Of a stretch of 16,165 nt of DNA, positions 1 through 7,219 are shown piece by piece. The first letter of the stretch is position 1, and every line of letters begins with the position of its first letter. The DNA is taken from contig DAOQAY010000060.1 of the NCBI GenBank assembly GCA_035354435.1, positions 1 through 16,165 of the forward strand, read 5' to 3'. Source of the DNA: JAKLDO01 sp035354435. Lineage in GTDB: Bacteria; UBP6; UBA1177. Both the position numbers and the translations under genes were made by a program. The notes beneath the pieces are model-generated. The model did not search any database and had not been told where the DNA came from. It saw only the letters and a list, made by a program, of their open reading frames with translations.

Positions 1-945
1 AAAGAGATGATGCCCCAGTTTGAACAGACTGAGAATAAAAAGTTCATTTATGAAAATTTTCATAAAGGACTTTTCATTTTTTCAATGGGACTTTTTAAAA
101 AGACAGTAATTGCAGATACTTTTGCACTCTGGGCAAATTTCGGATACAACAACGATATTTCTCTCACATTTTTTAATGCCTGGGCAACTTCACTGGCATA
201 TACTTTTCAGCTTTATTTTGATTTTTCCGGTTATTCCGACATGGCAGTCGGTGCTGCTAAAATGTTCAACATTGATCTTCCTGTAAATTTCAATTCGCCG
301 TACAAGGCTGTAAATATTCAGGATTTCTGGAAAAGATGGCATATGACACTTTCGAGATGGCTGAAAGATTATCTATATATTCCGCTTGGCGGATCAAAAG
401 GAAGCTCAAAAAGAACTTCGTTCAATTTAATAACTACATTTCTTCTGGGCGGTTTGTGGCATGGTGCTTCATGGACATTTGTAGCATGGGGTTTACTTCA
501 CGGAATCGGTAGTGTAATTCACAGGTTCTGGCACAAGACTGGAATAAAAATGTCCCGTACGATGGGCATTTTTATAACATTTATGTTTGTTCATGTCGCA
601 TGGGTTTTCTTCAGAGCGGATTCGTTTAAAAAAGCTTTTTATCTTATAAAGGGCCTTTTCGGGTTTAATGGAATTTCTGTGCACGAAAGTCTTCAATATT
701 CCTATCCTTTTTTGTCGACGCTTGGAATTCAGCTCACCGGAGGAACTGAATATTACGGTTCATTCTGGGAAACATCTTTCATATTGGCAGTTGCAGGATG
801 GATAGTCTTCAGAAAGAAAAACTCGCAGGAAATCGCTGAACATTTTGAAAGCACTTACCTTTATATTGTTCTTACTTCGATTCTTCTTGCGCTTGGAATT
901 TTTGCCACAGGCAGTGTAAATGAATTTTTATATTTTAATTTTTAA
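1..945 (+). CDS. MBOAT family O-acyltransferase (AlgI/PatA-like), C-terminal part
   Basis: This is a membrane-bound O-acyltransferase of the AlgI/DltB/PatA group. Such proteins move acyl groups, usually acetyl, across the inner membrane for transfer to exported polysaccharide. The frame is open through the left edge, so the gene is cut; about 314 codons are visible against roughly 470-500 for the family, so the N-terminal third is missing. Numbering from the ATG at 7, family hallmarks are FQLYFDFSGYSDMA (67-80), FWKRWHMTLSRWL (107-119), DYLYIPLGG (121-129) and GLWHGASW (149-156). His152 is the position of the invariant MBOAT histidine. The rest is a series of hydrophobic membrane segments. 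An SGNH-like protein starts 9 bases downstream, the usual partner of such enzymes. The family is clear; the substrate is unknown. Confidence 0.93.
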   Translation, partial: KEMMPQFEQTENKKFIYENFHKGLFIFSMGLFKKTVIADTFALWANFGYNNDISLTFFNAWATSLAYTFQLYFDFSGYSDMAVGAAKMFNIDLPVNFNSPYKAVNIQDFWKRWHMTLSRWLKDYLYIPLGGSKGSSKRTSFNLITTFLLGGLWHGASWTFVAWGLLHGIGSVIHRFWHKTGIKMSRTMGIFITFMFVHVAWVFFRADSFKKAFYLIKGLFGFNGISVHESLQYSYPFLSTLGIQLTGGTEYYGSFWETSFILAVAGWIVFRKKNSQEIAEHFESTYLYIVLTSILLALGIFATGSVNEFLYFNF

Positions 946-954
946 GAAAAAGAT

Positions 955-1989
955 ATGAGCTATACAATAAAAACTTTAATACTTACGGCGATTTTAGTTT
1001 TTATCACTTATCTTTTTGTTCTGTCTGTCGATCCTTATGATAAAGAAGGGATAGATTACTGGAATATCGGAACCAAAGCAGTCTCTTCAGCCAGGGAATA
1101 TAAATTTACTCACCTTGACAGCGGAAGGAACAATTACAAGGCTTTTATTGTCGGCAGCAGCAGAGTTCTCCGGATGGATCCTGAGCTTATTGAGAAATAT
1201 ACCGGACTTCCCACCTACAATTACGGTGTTGAAAATGCAAATGCCGAAGATCTGCTTGCTGAAGTGATGCATGTTGTTGATAAACAGAAACCTGAAATGA
1301 TCGTCCTGTTCCTCGATTTTTATATGATGAACGGCTACACTGGAACAGACAAAAGACTTGTTCAAAGCAGACTTTCAAAATATCTCGACAAAAAATCCAC
1401 GGTTGAAAAAGATGATTTCAAACTCCCATATTTTCATACGGCATATTTAACGATGAGGGCGCTCAAGGATTCTTTCAACCTGGTGCTGTTCAGTGATGAA
1501 AATAGAGGTGATGATATTTATCTGAAAAATGGTCAGCATATAAAAGAAGAGCCGGAAGAAGAACCAAAGCTTGCGATCGAATATTTTTCAAACCAATATA
1601 ATTCATACCGGAAAGATAAAGTGAGACTGGAAATGTTTGCAAAAATTAAAACCCTGTGCCGGAAAAACAATGTGAAACTGATTGTCAGCCAGACCCCGAT
1701 GAATAATGAGCATCTGAAAAAGGTGCTTGAAGACCCCAAGCTTAGAGAAATGTTCATTATTTTTAAAAAAGAGATCTCATCTATTTTTGGCGGTTTTTAC
1801 GATTTCAATAATTTTTCAGTTTCCGCTTATGGAGATAAAAAATTCTGGTATGATTCGGTTCATCCGTCTGAGAATCTGACACAAATAATGATAGATAAAC
1901 TTTTTGATTCTGAAAAAAATAACAGCAATAGCGAATTCGGCAGATTCATAACACCTTCAGAAATTGAAGAGTATGTCAGACAGTTCTAA
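955..1989 (+). CDS. Membrane-anchored SGNH-hydrolase-like protein, MBOAT partner
   Basis: A 344-residue protein with one N-terminal hydrophobic segment (about residues 5-25) and a long soluble part that should lie outside the inner membrane. SGNH-like signatures are visible: FIVGSSR (65-71) places Ser68 as candidate nucleophile in a block-I-like site, and YDSVHPSE (299-306) gives the Asp-x-x-His pair (Asp300, His303) typical of block V. SQTPMN (245-250) follows a hydrophobic strand. It starts 9 bases after the MBOAT gene with a weak A-rich ribosome site, so the two are probably one operon. By analogy with AlgJ/AlgX and PatB, it would complete acyl transfer to an extracytoplasmic polymer. The fold is inferred from motifs and context. 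Its stop overlaps by 3 bases the convergent gene on the other strand. Confidence 0.78.
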   Translation: MSYTIKTLILTAILVFITYLFVLSVDPYDKEGIDYWNIGTKAVSSAREYKFTHLDSGRNNYKAFIVGSSRVLRMDPELIEKYTGLPTYNYGVENANAEDLLAEVMHVVDKQKPEMIVLFLDFYMMNGYTGTDKRLVQSRLSKYLDKKSTVEKDDFKLPYFHTAYLTMRALKDSFNLVLFSDENRGDDIYLKNGQHIKEEPEEEPKLAIEYFSNQYNSYRKDKVRLEMFAKIKTLCRKNNVKLIVSQTPMNNEHLKKVLEDPKLREMFIIFKKEISSIFGGFYDFNNFSVSAYGDKKFWYDSVHPSENLTQIMIDKLFDSEKNNSNSEFGRFITPSEIEEYVRQF

Positions 1990-2267
1990 CTGGGTTTTCG
2001 TTTGAAACTGATGGTAATTTCAAGATTTTCCAGGGTTTTTGCAAGAAGTTCAGGCTTGTCGATTCTGGACAGTTCTCTTTGAATTTCGTTTGAAATACCG
2101 GCAGCGATCTCTTTTTTCAGTTTGTCGCTCTGTCCGGATATCTGGTGAACGATTTCGGAAGCAAGCTGTTTTGTGAATGTAAGATCCAGATTTTCTTTTA
2201 TTGCTTCCCTGATTTCATTGGAAAACGGCACTTTGTCAAGCAGCCTCTCAACGATTTTTCCACTCAT
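1986..2267 (-). CDS. Small helical protein of unknown function (93 aa)
   Basis: I do not recognise this protein. It is rich in Glu, Lys, Ile and Leu, has no hydrophobic membrane stretch and no signal peptide, and looks mostly amphipathic-helical, so it is probably a small cytoplasmic protein. Its ATG at 2267 lies inside the end of folK (20-base overlap, different frame), so translation is likely coupled; no strong ribosome site is visible in front of it, only AAAG. It is the last gene of the panC-aminotransferase-folK run. Its stop (1986-1988) overlaps the stop of the convergent SGNH gene. Base use resembles its neighbours. Support is the intact frame and the operon position; a chance ORF is possible but less likely because the SGNH gene ends almost exactly where it does. 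Confidence 0.6.
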   Translation of the reverse strand: MSGKIVERLLDKVPFSNEIREAIKENLDLTFTKQLASEIVHQISGQSDKLKKEIAAGISNEIQRELSRIDKPELLAKTLENLEITISFKRKPS

Positions 2268-2781
2268 AAATTACTTTCTCCATATTCAGGGGACATAATT
2301 TTTCAACTCTCTGACCTGCAAACCGCTCTTTTTTGTTTTCGAGACTATCCTGAAGTGAAAGTTTTTCTTCTTCAAAAACATCCAGTTTTTCAATAATTTC
2401 AAGTGTCGGAAAAATGACAAAAAGTCTGTTCATTGCCTGTTTGTGAGGAATTGTGAGATTTCTTGAAGAATGAGTTCCATTTTCCCAGAAAAGAATATCA
2501 AGATCTATATTACGGGGCCCTTTCGGTATGGTTTTAATCCGCCCCATGTCTTTTTCTATTTTTTTCAACTTTATCAGCAGCTCTTCAGGATAAAGATCCG
2601 CATCTATTATAGCGGAAACATTAATAAAATCGGCCTGTGAAACAAAATCGACAGGAGAAGAACAGTAAACGCTGGAATATTCATCGACAGTAATATTACT
2701 GTCTTCAAGAAGCATTATCGCCTTTGAAATATTATCCAGTCCGTTACCCACATTCGAACCAAGAGAGATCAGATACTTCAT
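2248..2781 (-). CDS. folK: 2-amino-4-hydroxy-6-hydroxymethyldihydropteridine diphosphokinase (HPPK)
   Basis: HPPK transfers pyrophosphate from ATP to 6-hydroxymethyl-7,8-dihydropterin in folate synthesis, in the cytoplasm. The 177-residue length is normal. It opens with ISLGSNVGN (5-13), the family's SLGSNxG start. The central signature GPRNIDLDIL (88-97) carries the two metal-binding aspartates Asp93 and Asp95. LTIPHKQAMNRLFVIFP (109-125) matches the conserved (I/V)PHP...R.FVL.P block, with a lysine where proline is usual after PH. The start ATG overlaps the stop of the upstream aminotransferase in an ATGA (2778-2781), indicating translational coupling; GAGGGTG lies just upstream. The neighbours panC and folK share a vitamin-cofactor theme. 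Confidence 0.95.
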   Translation of the reverse strand: MKYLISLGSNVGNGLDNISKAIMLLEDSNITVDEYSSVYCSSPVDFVSQADFINVSAIIDADLYPEELLIKLKKIEKDMGRIKTIPKGPRNIDLDILFWENGTHSSRNLTIPHKQAMNRLFVIFPTLEIIEKLDVFEEEKLSLQDSLENKKERFAGQRVEKLCPLNMEKVIYEWKNR

Positions 2782-3932
2782 TTAACACCCTCAAATCTGT
2801 TGCCGAATTCAATAAGATCTTCAGTTTCACAGGCAAAGCAGGCTCTGAACCAGCCTTCACCATAAGTTCCAAGAAGAGAACCGGGAGTTATAACAGTCCC
2901 ATATTTTTCAATCATCATTGCCGCAAATTCCATTGACAACAGTCTGTCAGGAACTTTGGCCCACAAATAGAATGTACTCTCAGAATTAAAATATTCAATA
3001 CCGTTCTTAATAAAAATGGATTTAAGCAGATTGCGGTTGTTCTTATAAAAACGGCGCATGTTTACAAGATAGTCATCACAATTGAGCATTGCGGCGACTC
3101 CTGCTGCCTGAACCGGCTGGAAAGGAGATGATCCGCGGATGGACTTGATCTTGACAAGTGCCGAAATAATATCTTTATTTCCTGCGGCAAAGCCGATCCT
3201 GAAACCTGTCATGCTGAATGTTTTTGAAAGCGAATGGAATTCAACAACTCTTTCTTTTGCGCCGTCTAATTCAAGAAGCGAAAGATTCCGTGTGTTTTCG
3301 TATACTTCCGAATATGCCATGTCAGAGATTACAGCCCAGTCGTATTTTTCAGCTTGTTTAAGAAGTCCTTTAGCAAACTCAATATCCATTGTGGCGGTTG
3401 TCGGATTATTCGGATAGTTTATATAGATGTATTTTGCTTTATTTTTAATGTTTTCAGGTATTTCGGAAAGATCGGGAATAAAATTATTATCTCTTCGCAA
3501 AGGTAGGAAAAACACTTTTCCGCCGCAAGTTTCAATTCCTGACTGTATTGCCGGATATGCCGGTGTCGGAACTATCGCAATATCATCAGGATCAATGAAA
3601 GCGGAAGATATTCTGAAAAGTCCTTCCTTCGTTCCGATAAGTGCTGTGATCTCTTTTTCAGGATCAAGCCCGACTCCGTGTCTGCGTTTCATCCAGATAG
3701 AAGCCGCTTCTCTGAAAAAAGGATATCCGTTGTAGAAATTGTAGTGATGGTTTTTTGAATCATCGACTGCTTTTTTAAGTGCTTCGACTGCTTTTTCGGG
3801 AGCAGAGAGAGAAGTGTCGCCGACGCCAAGATCAATTACTTTTATCCCTTTTTCAATGTATTCAGCCTTGATATCGTTGACTTTCTTAAACGGATAACAT
3901 GATGAATTTATTATCATTTTGGAGAATTTCAC
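2778..3932 (-). CDS. Class I/II PLP-dependent aminotransferase, LL-diaminopimelate aminotransferase-like
   Basis: A fold-type I aminotransferase of the aspartate/DapL group. Numbering from the GTG start (384 residues): DLGVGD (34-39) near the N terminus, INYPNNPT (171-178), SDMAY (203-207) with Asp204 and Tyr207 for the cofactor, and HSLSKTFSMTGFRIG (233-247) with PLP lysine Lys237 and phosphate-binding Arg245. The layout is closest to LL-diaminopimelate/alanine-type transaminases, so lysine/cell-wall diaminopimelate synthesis or amino-acid transamination is likely, but motifs cannot fix the substrate. GTG at 3932 is chosen because GGGGAA (3940-3945) sits 7 bases upstream; a TTG at 3947 would add five residues but has no ribosome site. 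It lies 4 bases after panC and overlaps folK by ATGA. Confidence 0.88.
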   Translation of the reverse strand: MKFSKMIINSSCYPFKKVNDIKAEYIEKGIKVIDLGVGDTSLSAPEKAVEALKKAVDDSKNHHYNFYNGYPFFREAASIWMKRRHGVGLDPEKEITALIGTKEGLFRISSAFIDPDDIAIVPTPAYPAIQSGIETCGGKVFFLPLRRDNNFIPDLSEIPENIKNKAKYIYINYPNNPTTATMDIEFAKGLLKQAEKYDWAVISDMAYSEVYENTRNLSLLELDGAKERVVEFHSLSKTFSMTGFRIGFAAGNKDIISALVKIKSIRGSSPFQPVQAAGVAAMLNCDDYLVNMRRFYKNNRNLLKSIFIKNGIEYFNSESTFYLWAKVPDRLLSMEFAAMMIEKYGTVITPGSLLGTYGEGWFRACFACETEDLIEFGNRFEGVK

Positions 3933-3936
3933 TGTG

Positions 3937-4797
3937 CTATTCCCCAATGAACAGATTATCTATCAATCTTGTTTTGCCAACATATGCGGCGATAAAAACA
4001 TGAGAATCTTTTACGAGAAACTGGCTTTTTGACAGATCCGTACGGTTTCTTATCTCAAGATAATCTATCAAAATCCCGGGAACGAGAGATTCAAGCTTTT
4101 TGACCGCTTCCTTTTCAACAAATTCTATTGGAACGGCAAGTCTGTCAAACCTTGCGGCAGCCGCTTTCTGCCTGATATTTTCGAGCACTTTATAAATATT
4201 CGGAGCTTTTGCCCGTTCGTCAGCAGATAGATAGCGGTTTCTCGAACTTTTTGCCAGTCCGTCAGCTTCTCTCACAGTCGGAACTCCGGAGATCAGGATG
4301 GGAAAGTGAAGGTCTGAAACCATTTTTCTGATTATTGTAAGCTGCTGGAAATCCTTTTCTCCAAAAAACGCGATATCGGGTCTGACAATATTGAAAAGTA
4401 TGGAAACTACCTGAACAACTCCGTCAAAATGCCCCGGTCTGCTCTTTCCGCAAAGAATTGATGCTATCTCTGGAGAAACCTTAAAAGTTATAAAAGGTGC
4501 AGTATTCCCGTAGATCTCAGCTCTTTCCGGAATGAAAACGATGTCAGCGCCTGCCTGTTCACACTTTTTCAGGTCTTCTTCAAGCGTTCTAGGGTATTTT
4601 GCGAAATCTTCATTAGGCCCGAACTGCGTCGGATTAACAAAAATGCTCACAATCGTCGACTCGGTTTTTGAAACGCTCTGACGGATAAGCTCGACATGAC
4701 CCTCGTGGAGCGCGCCCATCGTCGGAACAAAGCCCGTACGGCCTGAAATCTCTTTCCTCAGCTTCCTTAATTCATTGACTGTTTTAACAATTTTCAT
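3937..4797 (-). CDS. panC: Pantothenate synthetase
   Basis: PanC joins pantoate and beta-alanine, through a pantoyl-adenylate, to form pantothenate, the precursor of coenzyme A. The 286-residue length is standard. Signatures in order: PTMGALHEGH (25-34), the nucleotidyl-transferase HxGH motif; FVNPTQFGPNEDF (53-65); GHFDGVVQVV (122-131); FFGEKDFQQL (144-153); and SSRNRYLS (184-191), the KMSKS-equivalent loop. The start ATG has an excellent ribosome site, AGGAG at 4804-4808, six bases upstream. It is the first gene of a four-gene minus-strand operon, diverging from the restriction-modification genes. panB and panD are not in this window. Confidence 0.97.
   Translation of the reverse strand: MKIVKTVNELRKLRKEISGRTGFVPTMGALHEGHVELIRQSVSKTESTIVSIFVNPTQFGPNEDFAKYPRTLEEDLKKCEQAGADIVFIPERAEIYGNTAPFITFKVSPEIASILCGKSRPGHFDGVVQVVSILFNIVRPDIAFFGEKDFQQLTIIRKMVSDLHFPILISGVPTVREADGLAKSSRNRYLSADERAKAPNIYKVLENIRQKAAAARFDRLAVPIEFVEKEAVKKLESLVPGILIDYLEIRNRTDLSKSQFLVKDSHVFIAAYVGKTRLIDNLFIGE
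3940..3945 (-). promoter_or_regulatory. Ribosome binding site deciding the aminotransferase start
   Basis: GGGGAA on the minus strand, inside the last codons of panC, 7 bases before the GTG at 3932. It favours this GTG over the in-frame TTG at 3947, which has no purine-rich site in front. Confidence 0.6.
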
Positions 4798-4831
4798 CGT
4801 TTTCTCCTTTCATTTTTTCAACACTGCGCCG

Positions 4832-4859
4832 TTTATATCAGAAAAAAGAACCGTTTAAA
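4832..4859 (-). promoter_or_regulatory. Candidate promoter for the panC operon
   Basis: On the minus strand, TTTAAA (4854-4859) and TATAAA (4832-4837) are separated by 16 bases, a sigma70-like pair ending 34 bases before the panC ATG. The -35 match is only moderate (4 of 6) in AT-rich sequence. Confidence 0.4.
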
Positions 4860-4938
4860 AGTTTTATGAATGTAGCCAACAATAAAGACTCAAATGAGAA
4901 ACCGATGCAATACTTCGAGCAACTAAAAATCATAAAAT

Positions 4939-4967
4939 TTGGTTGTTTACTCAACTTTAGCTATAAT
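4939..4967 (+). promoter_or_regulatory. Candidate promoter for the restriction-modification operon
   Basis: TTGGTT (4939-4944), 17 bases, then a perfect TATAAT (4962-4967). This would start transcription near 4974 and give a leader of about 70 bases before the TTG start of the endonuclease gene. An 11-base direct repeat overlaps the -10 element and recurs 31 bases downstream, so the promoter may be regulated. Confidence 0.5.
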
Positions 4968-4974
4968 GTTTTCG
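4964..4974 (+). repeat. Direct repeat TAATGTTTTCG, copy 1
   Basis: The 11-base sequence TAATGTTTTCG overlaps the TATAAT of the restriction-modification promoter. The same 11 bases recur at 4995-5005, a 31-base period or about three helical turns. The first ten bases also occur at 7148-7157 beyond the methyltransferase gene. Confidence 0.5.
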
Positions 4975-4994
4975 TTTGTCTGAGAACTTTACAT

Positions 4995-5005
4995 TAATGT
5001 TTTCG
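4995..5005 (+). repeat. Direct repeat TAATGTTTTCG, copy 2
   Basis: Exact second copy of the 11-base repeat, in the leader of the endonuclease gene. With one more upstream T, the 11-base TTAATGTTTTC at 4994-5004 is identical to 7147-7157 on the far side of the cassette. Confidence 0.5.
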
Positions 5006-5034
5006 GATATGGTTAGTGTAGTTTAGAAAAACAC

Positions 5035-5038
5035 GGAG
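5035..5038 (+). promoter_or_regulatory. Ribosome binding site for the TTG-started endonuclease
   Basis: GGAG lies 7 bases before the TTG at 5046. No ATG or GTG sits at suitable spacing, and the protein is recognisable from its first residues, so TTG is the likely true start. A TTG start would lower endonuclease output. Confidence 0.6.
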
Positions 5039-5045
5039 AATCATT

Positions 5046-6098
5046 TTGAAAATTAAACCAGGCTTGTTCGGGCTTGATAAGTCAAATAGAGATTTTGCAA
5101 TTGCTGATTCATGGGGCAAAAATCAGTTTAATTCTAGTTTCCCCGCAGCTCTTGTTTGCTATATGGCCTCAAAAAAATTGAATAGTAACTATATAAGGGT
5201 AAAAAACAAGACAGTAGTTGTTGAAGAAATTACCCCTGAAGATTTAATGAACATCTCACCATTAGATCCTAATGTTTTTTATTCATTTGAGACACAATAT
5301 ACACCATTTAATAAATATGTCGTTGGTTCTTTGCCTAGGATTGATTTAGTGATACAAAACGACGATGGTAAATGTTTGCGTGGACTTGAAGTTAAATTGA
5401 CAGCTTTGCCAGATAATACAACATGTTGTTTGACTGAAGATAAATATGGCTCGGAAATTGTTATAAGACCAGATTCTATTGTTTATCTTGCAGCTAGTAT
5501 TGCAGCGAGTGATGTTGATATTATTCAGACAGTTTTTTCTAATAGTAAAATTAAAATTAAAGATTGGACTGATGCTTCTGAAGTTATTCAACACAGAAAA
5601 GTAATTATTGAAAAAATTTCCATGTTAAGTGGATTGATAGAAAATAAACAGCAGCCTTTTCTTTTGCAACCTATATGGAAAACGATAGGCAAATCACCAA
5701 AATTAGCAGATAATTGTCTTGATGTGTTTGTTTGGAGCGATGCTGCTTTTGCTTTTTATATAACTAGAGTTGCCAAGTTAGAGTCGTCTTCGAGTAATAT
5801 TACGAGACAAATGAGGACAGCGATTTGGTTATACAAAATGCTTCTTGATATATCTGAAAGCGGGAAATTTAACCATAAGAATATAATTGACCAACTCTCA
5901 TATAATACAAAAAATGATAAGGCATTTGCATCATCAGGAAATGTGACAAACCCTTATATGCTGTGTCAAAATCTGGTGAAGCCTAGAATTTTAAAAAGCG
6001 AAATCAAAGATATTATTCTTGGAGGGGGACAAAGTTTATTAAGCCCAGAAAGAAGATTCGATGCAATAATTTATAGTTCGCCGGAGCTTTTTTCATGA
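5046..6098 (+). CDS. HindVP-like type II restriction endonuclease
   Basis: A 350-residue protein that I place in the HindVP restriction endonuclease family. The N-terminal pattern LFGLDKSNRDF...WGKNQFNSSFP (7-33) is characteristic as I recall the family. Characterised members cut GRCGYC, but specificity cannot be read from this sequence. A PD-(D/E)xK-type nuclease centre is visible: Asp100 in PRIDLVI (97-103) and the ExK pair Glu115/Lys117 in GLEVKLT (113-119). It starts at TTG with GGAG 7 bases upstream. The stop overlaps the methyltransferase ATG in ATGA, so the modification gene follows immediately and is probably translationally coupled. Coding sequence is AT-richer than the flanking genes, consistent with horizontal acquisition. 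Confidence 0.85.
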   Translation: MKIKPGLFGLDKSNRDFAIADSWGKNQFNSSFPAALVCYMASKKLNSNYIRVKNKTVVVEEITPEDLMNISPLDPNVFYSFETQYTPFNKYVVGSLPRIDLVIQNDDGKCLRGLEVKLTALPDNTTCCLTEDKYGSEIVIRPDSIVYLAASIAASDVDIIQTVFSNSKIKIKDWTDASEVIQHRKVIIEKISMLSGLIENKQQPFLLQPIWKTIGKSPKLADNCLDVFVWSDAAFAFYITRVAKLESSSSNITRQMRTAIWLYKMLLDISESGKFNHKNIIDQLSYNTKNDKAFASSGNVTNPYMLCQNLVKPRILKSEIKDIILGGGQSLLSPERRFDAIIYSSPELFS

Positions 6099-7129
6099 AA
6101 TGTTTAGATCTTTTCTGCGGTTGTGGGGGGATGTCTCTTGGTTTCCAGACAGCTGGCTTCGAAATAGTTGCTGCCATTGATAACTGGCGTGAAGCAATTG
6201 ATGTCTATCAGGCTAATTTTAGTCATGATGCCATTGAACTTGATTTAACCAATGAAGAAGAAACATTGAAAATTCTGAAAAAATATGCGCCCGACATGAT
6301 TGTTGGTGGACCGCCTTGTCAAGATTTTTCAAGTGCTGGCAAGAGGGACATTACATTGGGAAGAGCTGATTTAACATATAATTATGCAAATATAGTTTGT
6401 AAATACCAACCAAGTTGGTTTGTTATGGAAAATGTTGATAGGATAACTAAAAGTCATATTTTGAGAGATGTGACCGATCAATTTATTAAAAATAAATACG
6501 GATTGACCGCTGTAATCTTAGATGCATCATATTGCAATGTGCCTCAAGCCAGAACCAGATTCTTCTTAATAGGTCATTTGAATGGTAAGAATAATGAGCT
6601 GCTGAATATTTTTAAAAGAAGGCTTTCTAAATATCCAATGACTATCAGGGATTATTTGGGTGATGAATTGGGTCTTCAATATTATTATCGTCATCCAAGA
6701 AATTATAATAGAAGAGGCATCTTTAGTATAGATGAGCCTAGCCCAACAATACGCGGTGTTAACAGACCAATTCCTTCTGGTTATAAAAAAAACAGTTGTG
6801 ATCCCAAGGATGCCAACCTAGATGAAATTAGACCATTAACAACAATTGAAAGAAGCTATATACAGACATTTCCCAAAAGCTTCTTATTTAAAGGAACAAA
6901 AACAAATTTAGAGCAGATAATTGGCAATTCTGTTCCAGTAAATTTGGGAAAATTTGTGGCGGAAACGATAAAAGATTTCTTGGAAAATGGTGTCGATAAA
7001 GGTGGAATCCTTCCCTTGTTTGATTTTGAGGAAGATTTTATAATCCCAGATGCTCCATTAAAAAACCCCTTGTATTCACTATCATCAACTATGACCAAGA
7101 AAAGAAAATTAGAAGGATTAAAAGTATAA
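6095..7129 (+). CDS. C5-cytosine DNA methyltransferase
   Basis: A 344-residue type II modification enzyme that transfers a methyl group from S-adenosylmethionine to C5 of cytosine, protecting DNA from the linked nuclease. The conserved motifs appear in the usual order: motif I DLFCGCGGMSLGF (5-17), motif IV GGPPCQDFSSAG (71-82) with catalytic Cys75, motif VI MENV (111-114), motif VIII QARTRFFLIG (151-160), a compact variable target-recognition region (about 170-250), motif IX RPLTTIERSYIQTFP and motif X QIIGNSVPVNLGKFVA. All key residues are present, so it should be active. ATG 6095 overlaps the endonuclease stop. The partner suggests methylation within a GRCGYC-type site, an inference. Confidence 0.97.
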   Translation: MKCLDLFCGCGGMSLGFQTAGFEIVAAIDNWREAIDVYQANFSHDAIELDLTNEEETLKILKKYAPDMIVGGPPCQDFSSAGKRDITLGRADLTYNYANIVCKYQPSWFVMENVDRITKSHILRDVTDQFIKNKYGLTAVILDASYCNVPQARTRFFLIGHLNGKNNELLNIFKRRLSKYPMTIRDYLGDELGLQYYYRHPRNYNRRGIFSIDEPSPTIRGVNRPIPSGYKKNSCDPKDANLDEIRPLTTIERSYIQTFPKSFLFKGTKTNLEQIIGNSVPVNLGKFVAETIKDFLENGVDKGGILPLFDFEEDFIIPDAPLKNPLYSLSSTMTKKRKLEGLKV

Positions 7130-7147
7130 AGAATACGATGCTGTTTT

Positions 7148-7157
7148 TAATGTTTTC
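7148..7157 (+). repeat. Third copy of TAATGTTTTC beyond the methyltransferase gene
   Basis: Ten bases identical to the core of the repeats at 4964 and 4995 (eleven with the preceding T, versus copy 2). It lies 18 bases after the methyltransferase stop, so copies flank the two-gene cassette on both sides. Chance recurrence in AT-rich DNA is possible. Confidence 0.4.
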
Positions 7158-7162
7158 TCAAT

Positions 7163-7190
7163 TTGCCAAATAATCTCATTGTTGTATAAT
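7163..7190 (+). promoter_or_regulatory. Sigma70-type promoter for the AAA+/NFACT operon
   Basis: TTGCCA (7163-7168; five of six consensus positions) and a perfect TATAAT (7185-7190) are 16 bases apart. Predicted initiation near 7197 gives a leader of about 23 bases that holds the GGAGGAG ribosome site. It is the best-looking promoter in the window and makes the downstream genes independent of the restriction-modification operon. Confidence 0.7.
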
Positions 7191-7206
7191 TCCGGGAATT
7201 CAGCTT

Positions 7207-7213
7207 GGAGGAG
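7207..7213 (+). promoter_or_regulatory. Strong ribosome binding site deciding the AAA+ start
   Basis: GGAGGAG ends 6 bases before ATG 7220. An in-frame TTG at 7205 overlaps this site and so cannot be the start; the protein begins MFKIVICND. Confidence 0.85.
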
Positions 7214-7219
7214 TGTGTA

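Noticed and set aside
2145..2396. Open frame on the + strand of 83 codons
   Set aside because: Lies antisense to folK and the small ORF, with no recognisable motifs; a shadow frame.
3933..3947. TTG at 3947 as the aminotransferase start
   Set aside because: No ribosome site in front; GTG 3932 has GGGGAA at 7-base spacing.
7205..7219. TTG at 7205 as start of the AAA+ gene
   Set aside because: It overlaps the GGAGGAG ribosome site that serves ATG 7220.
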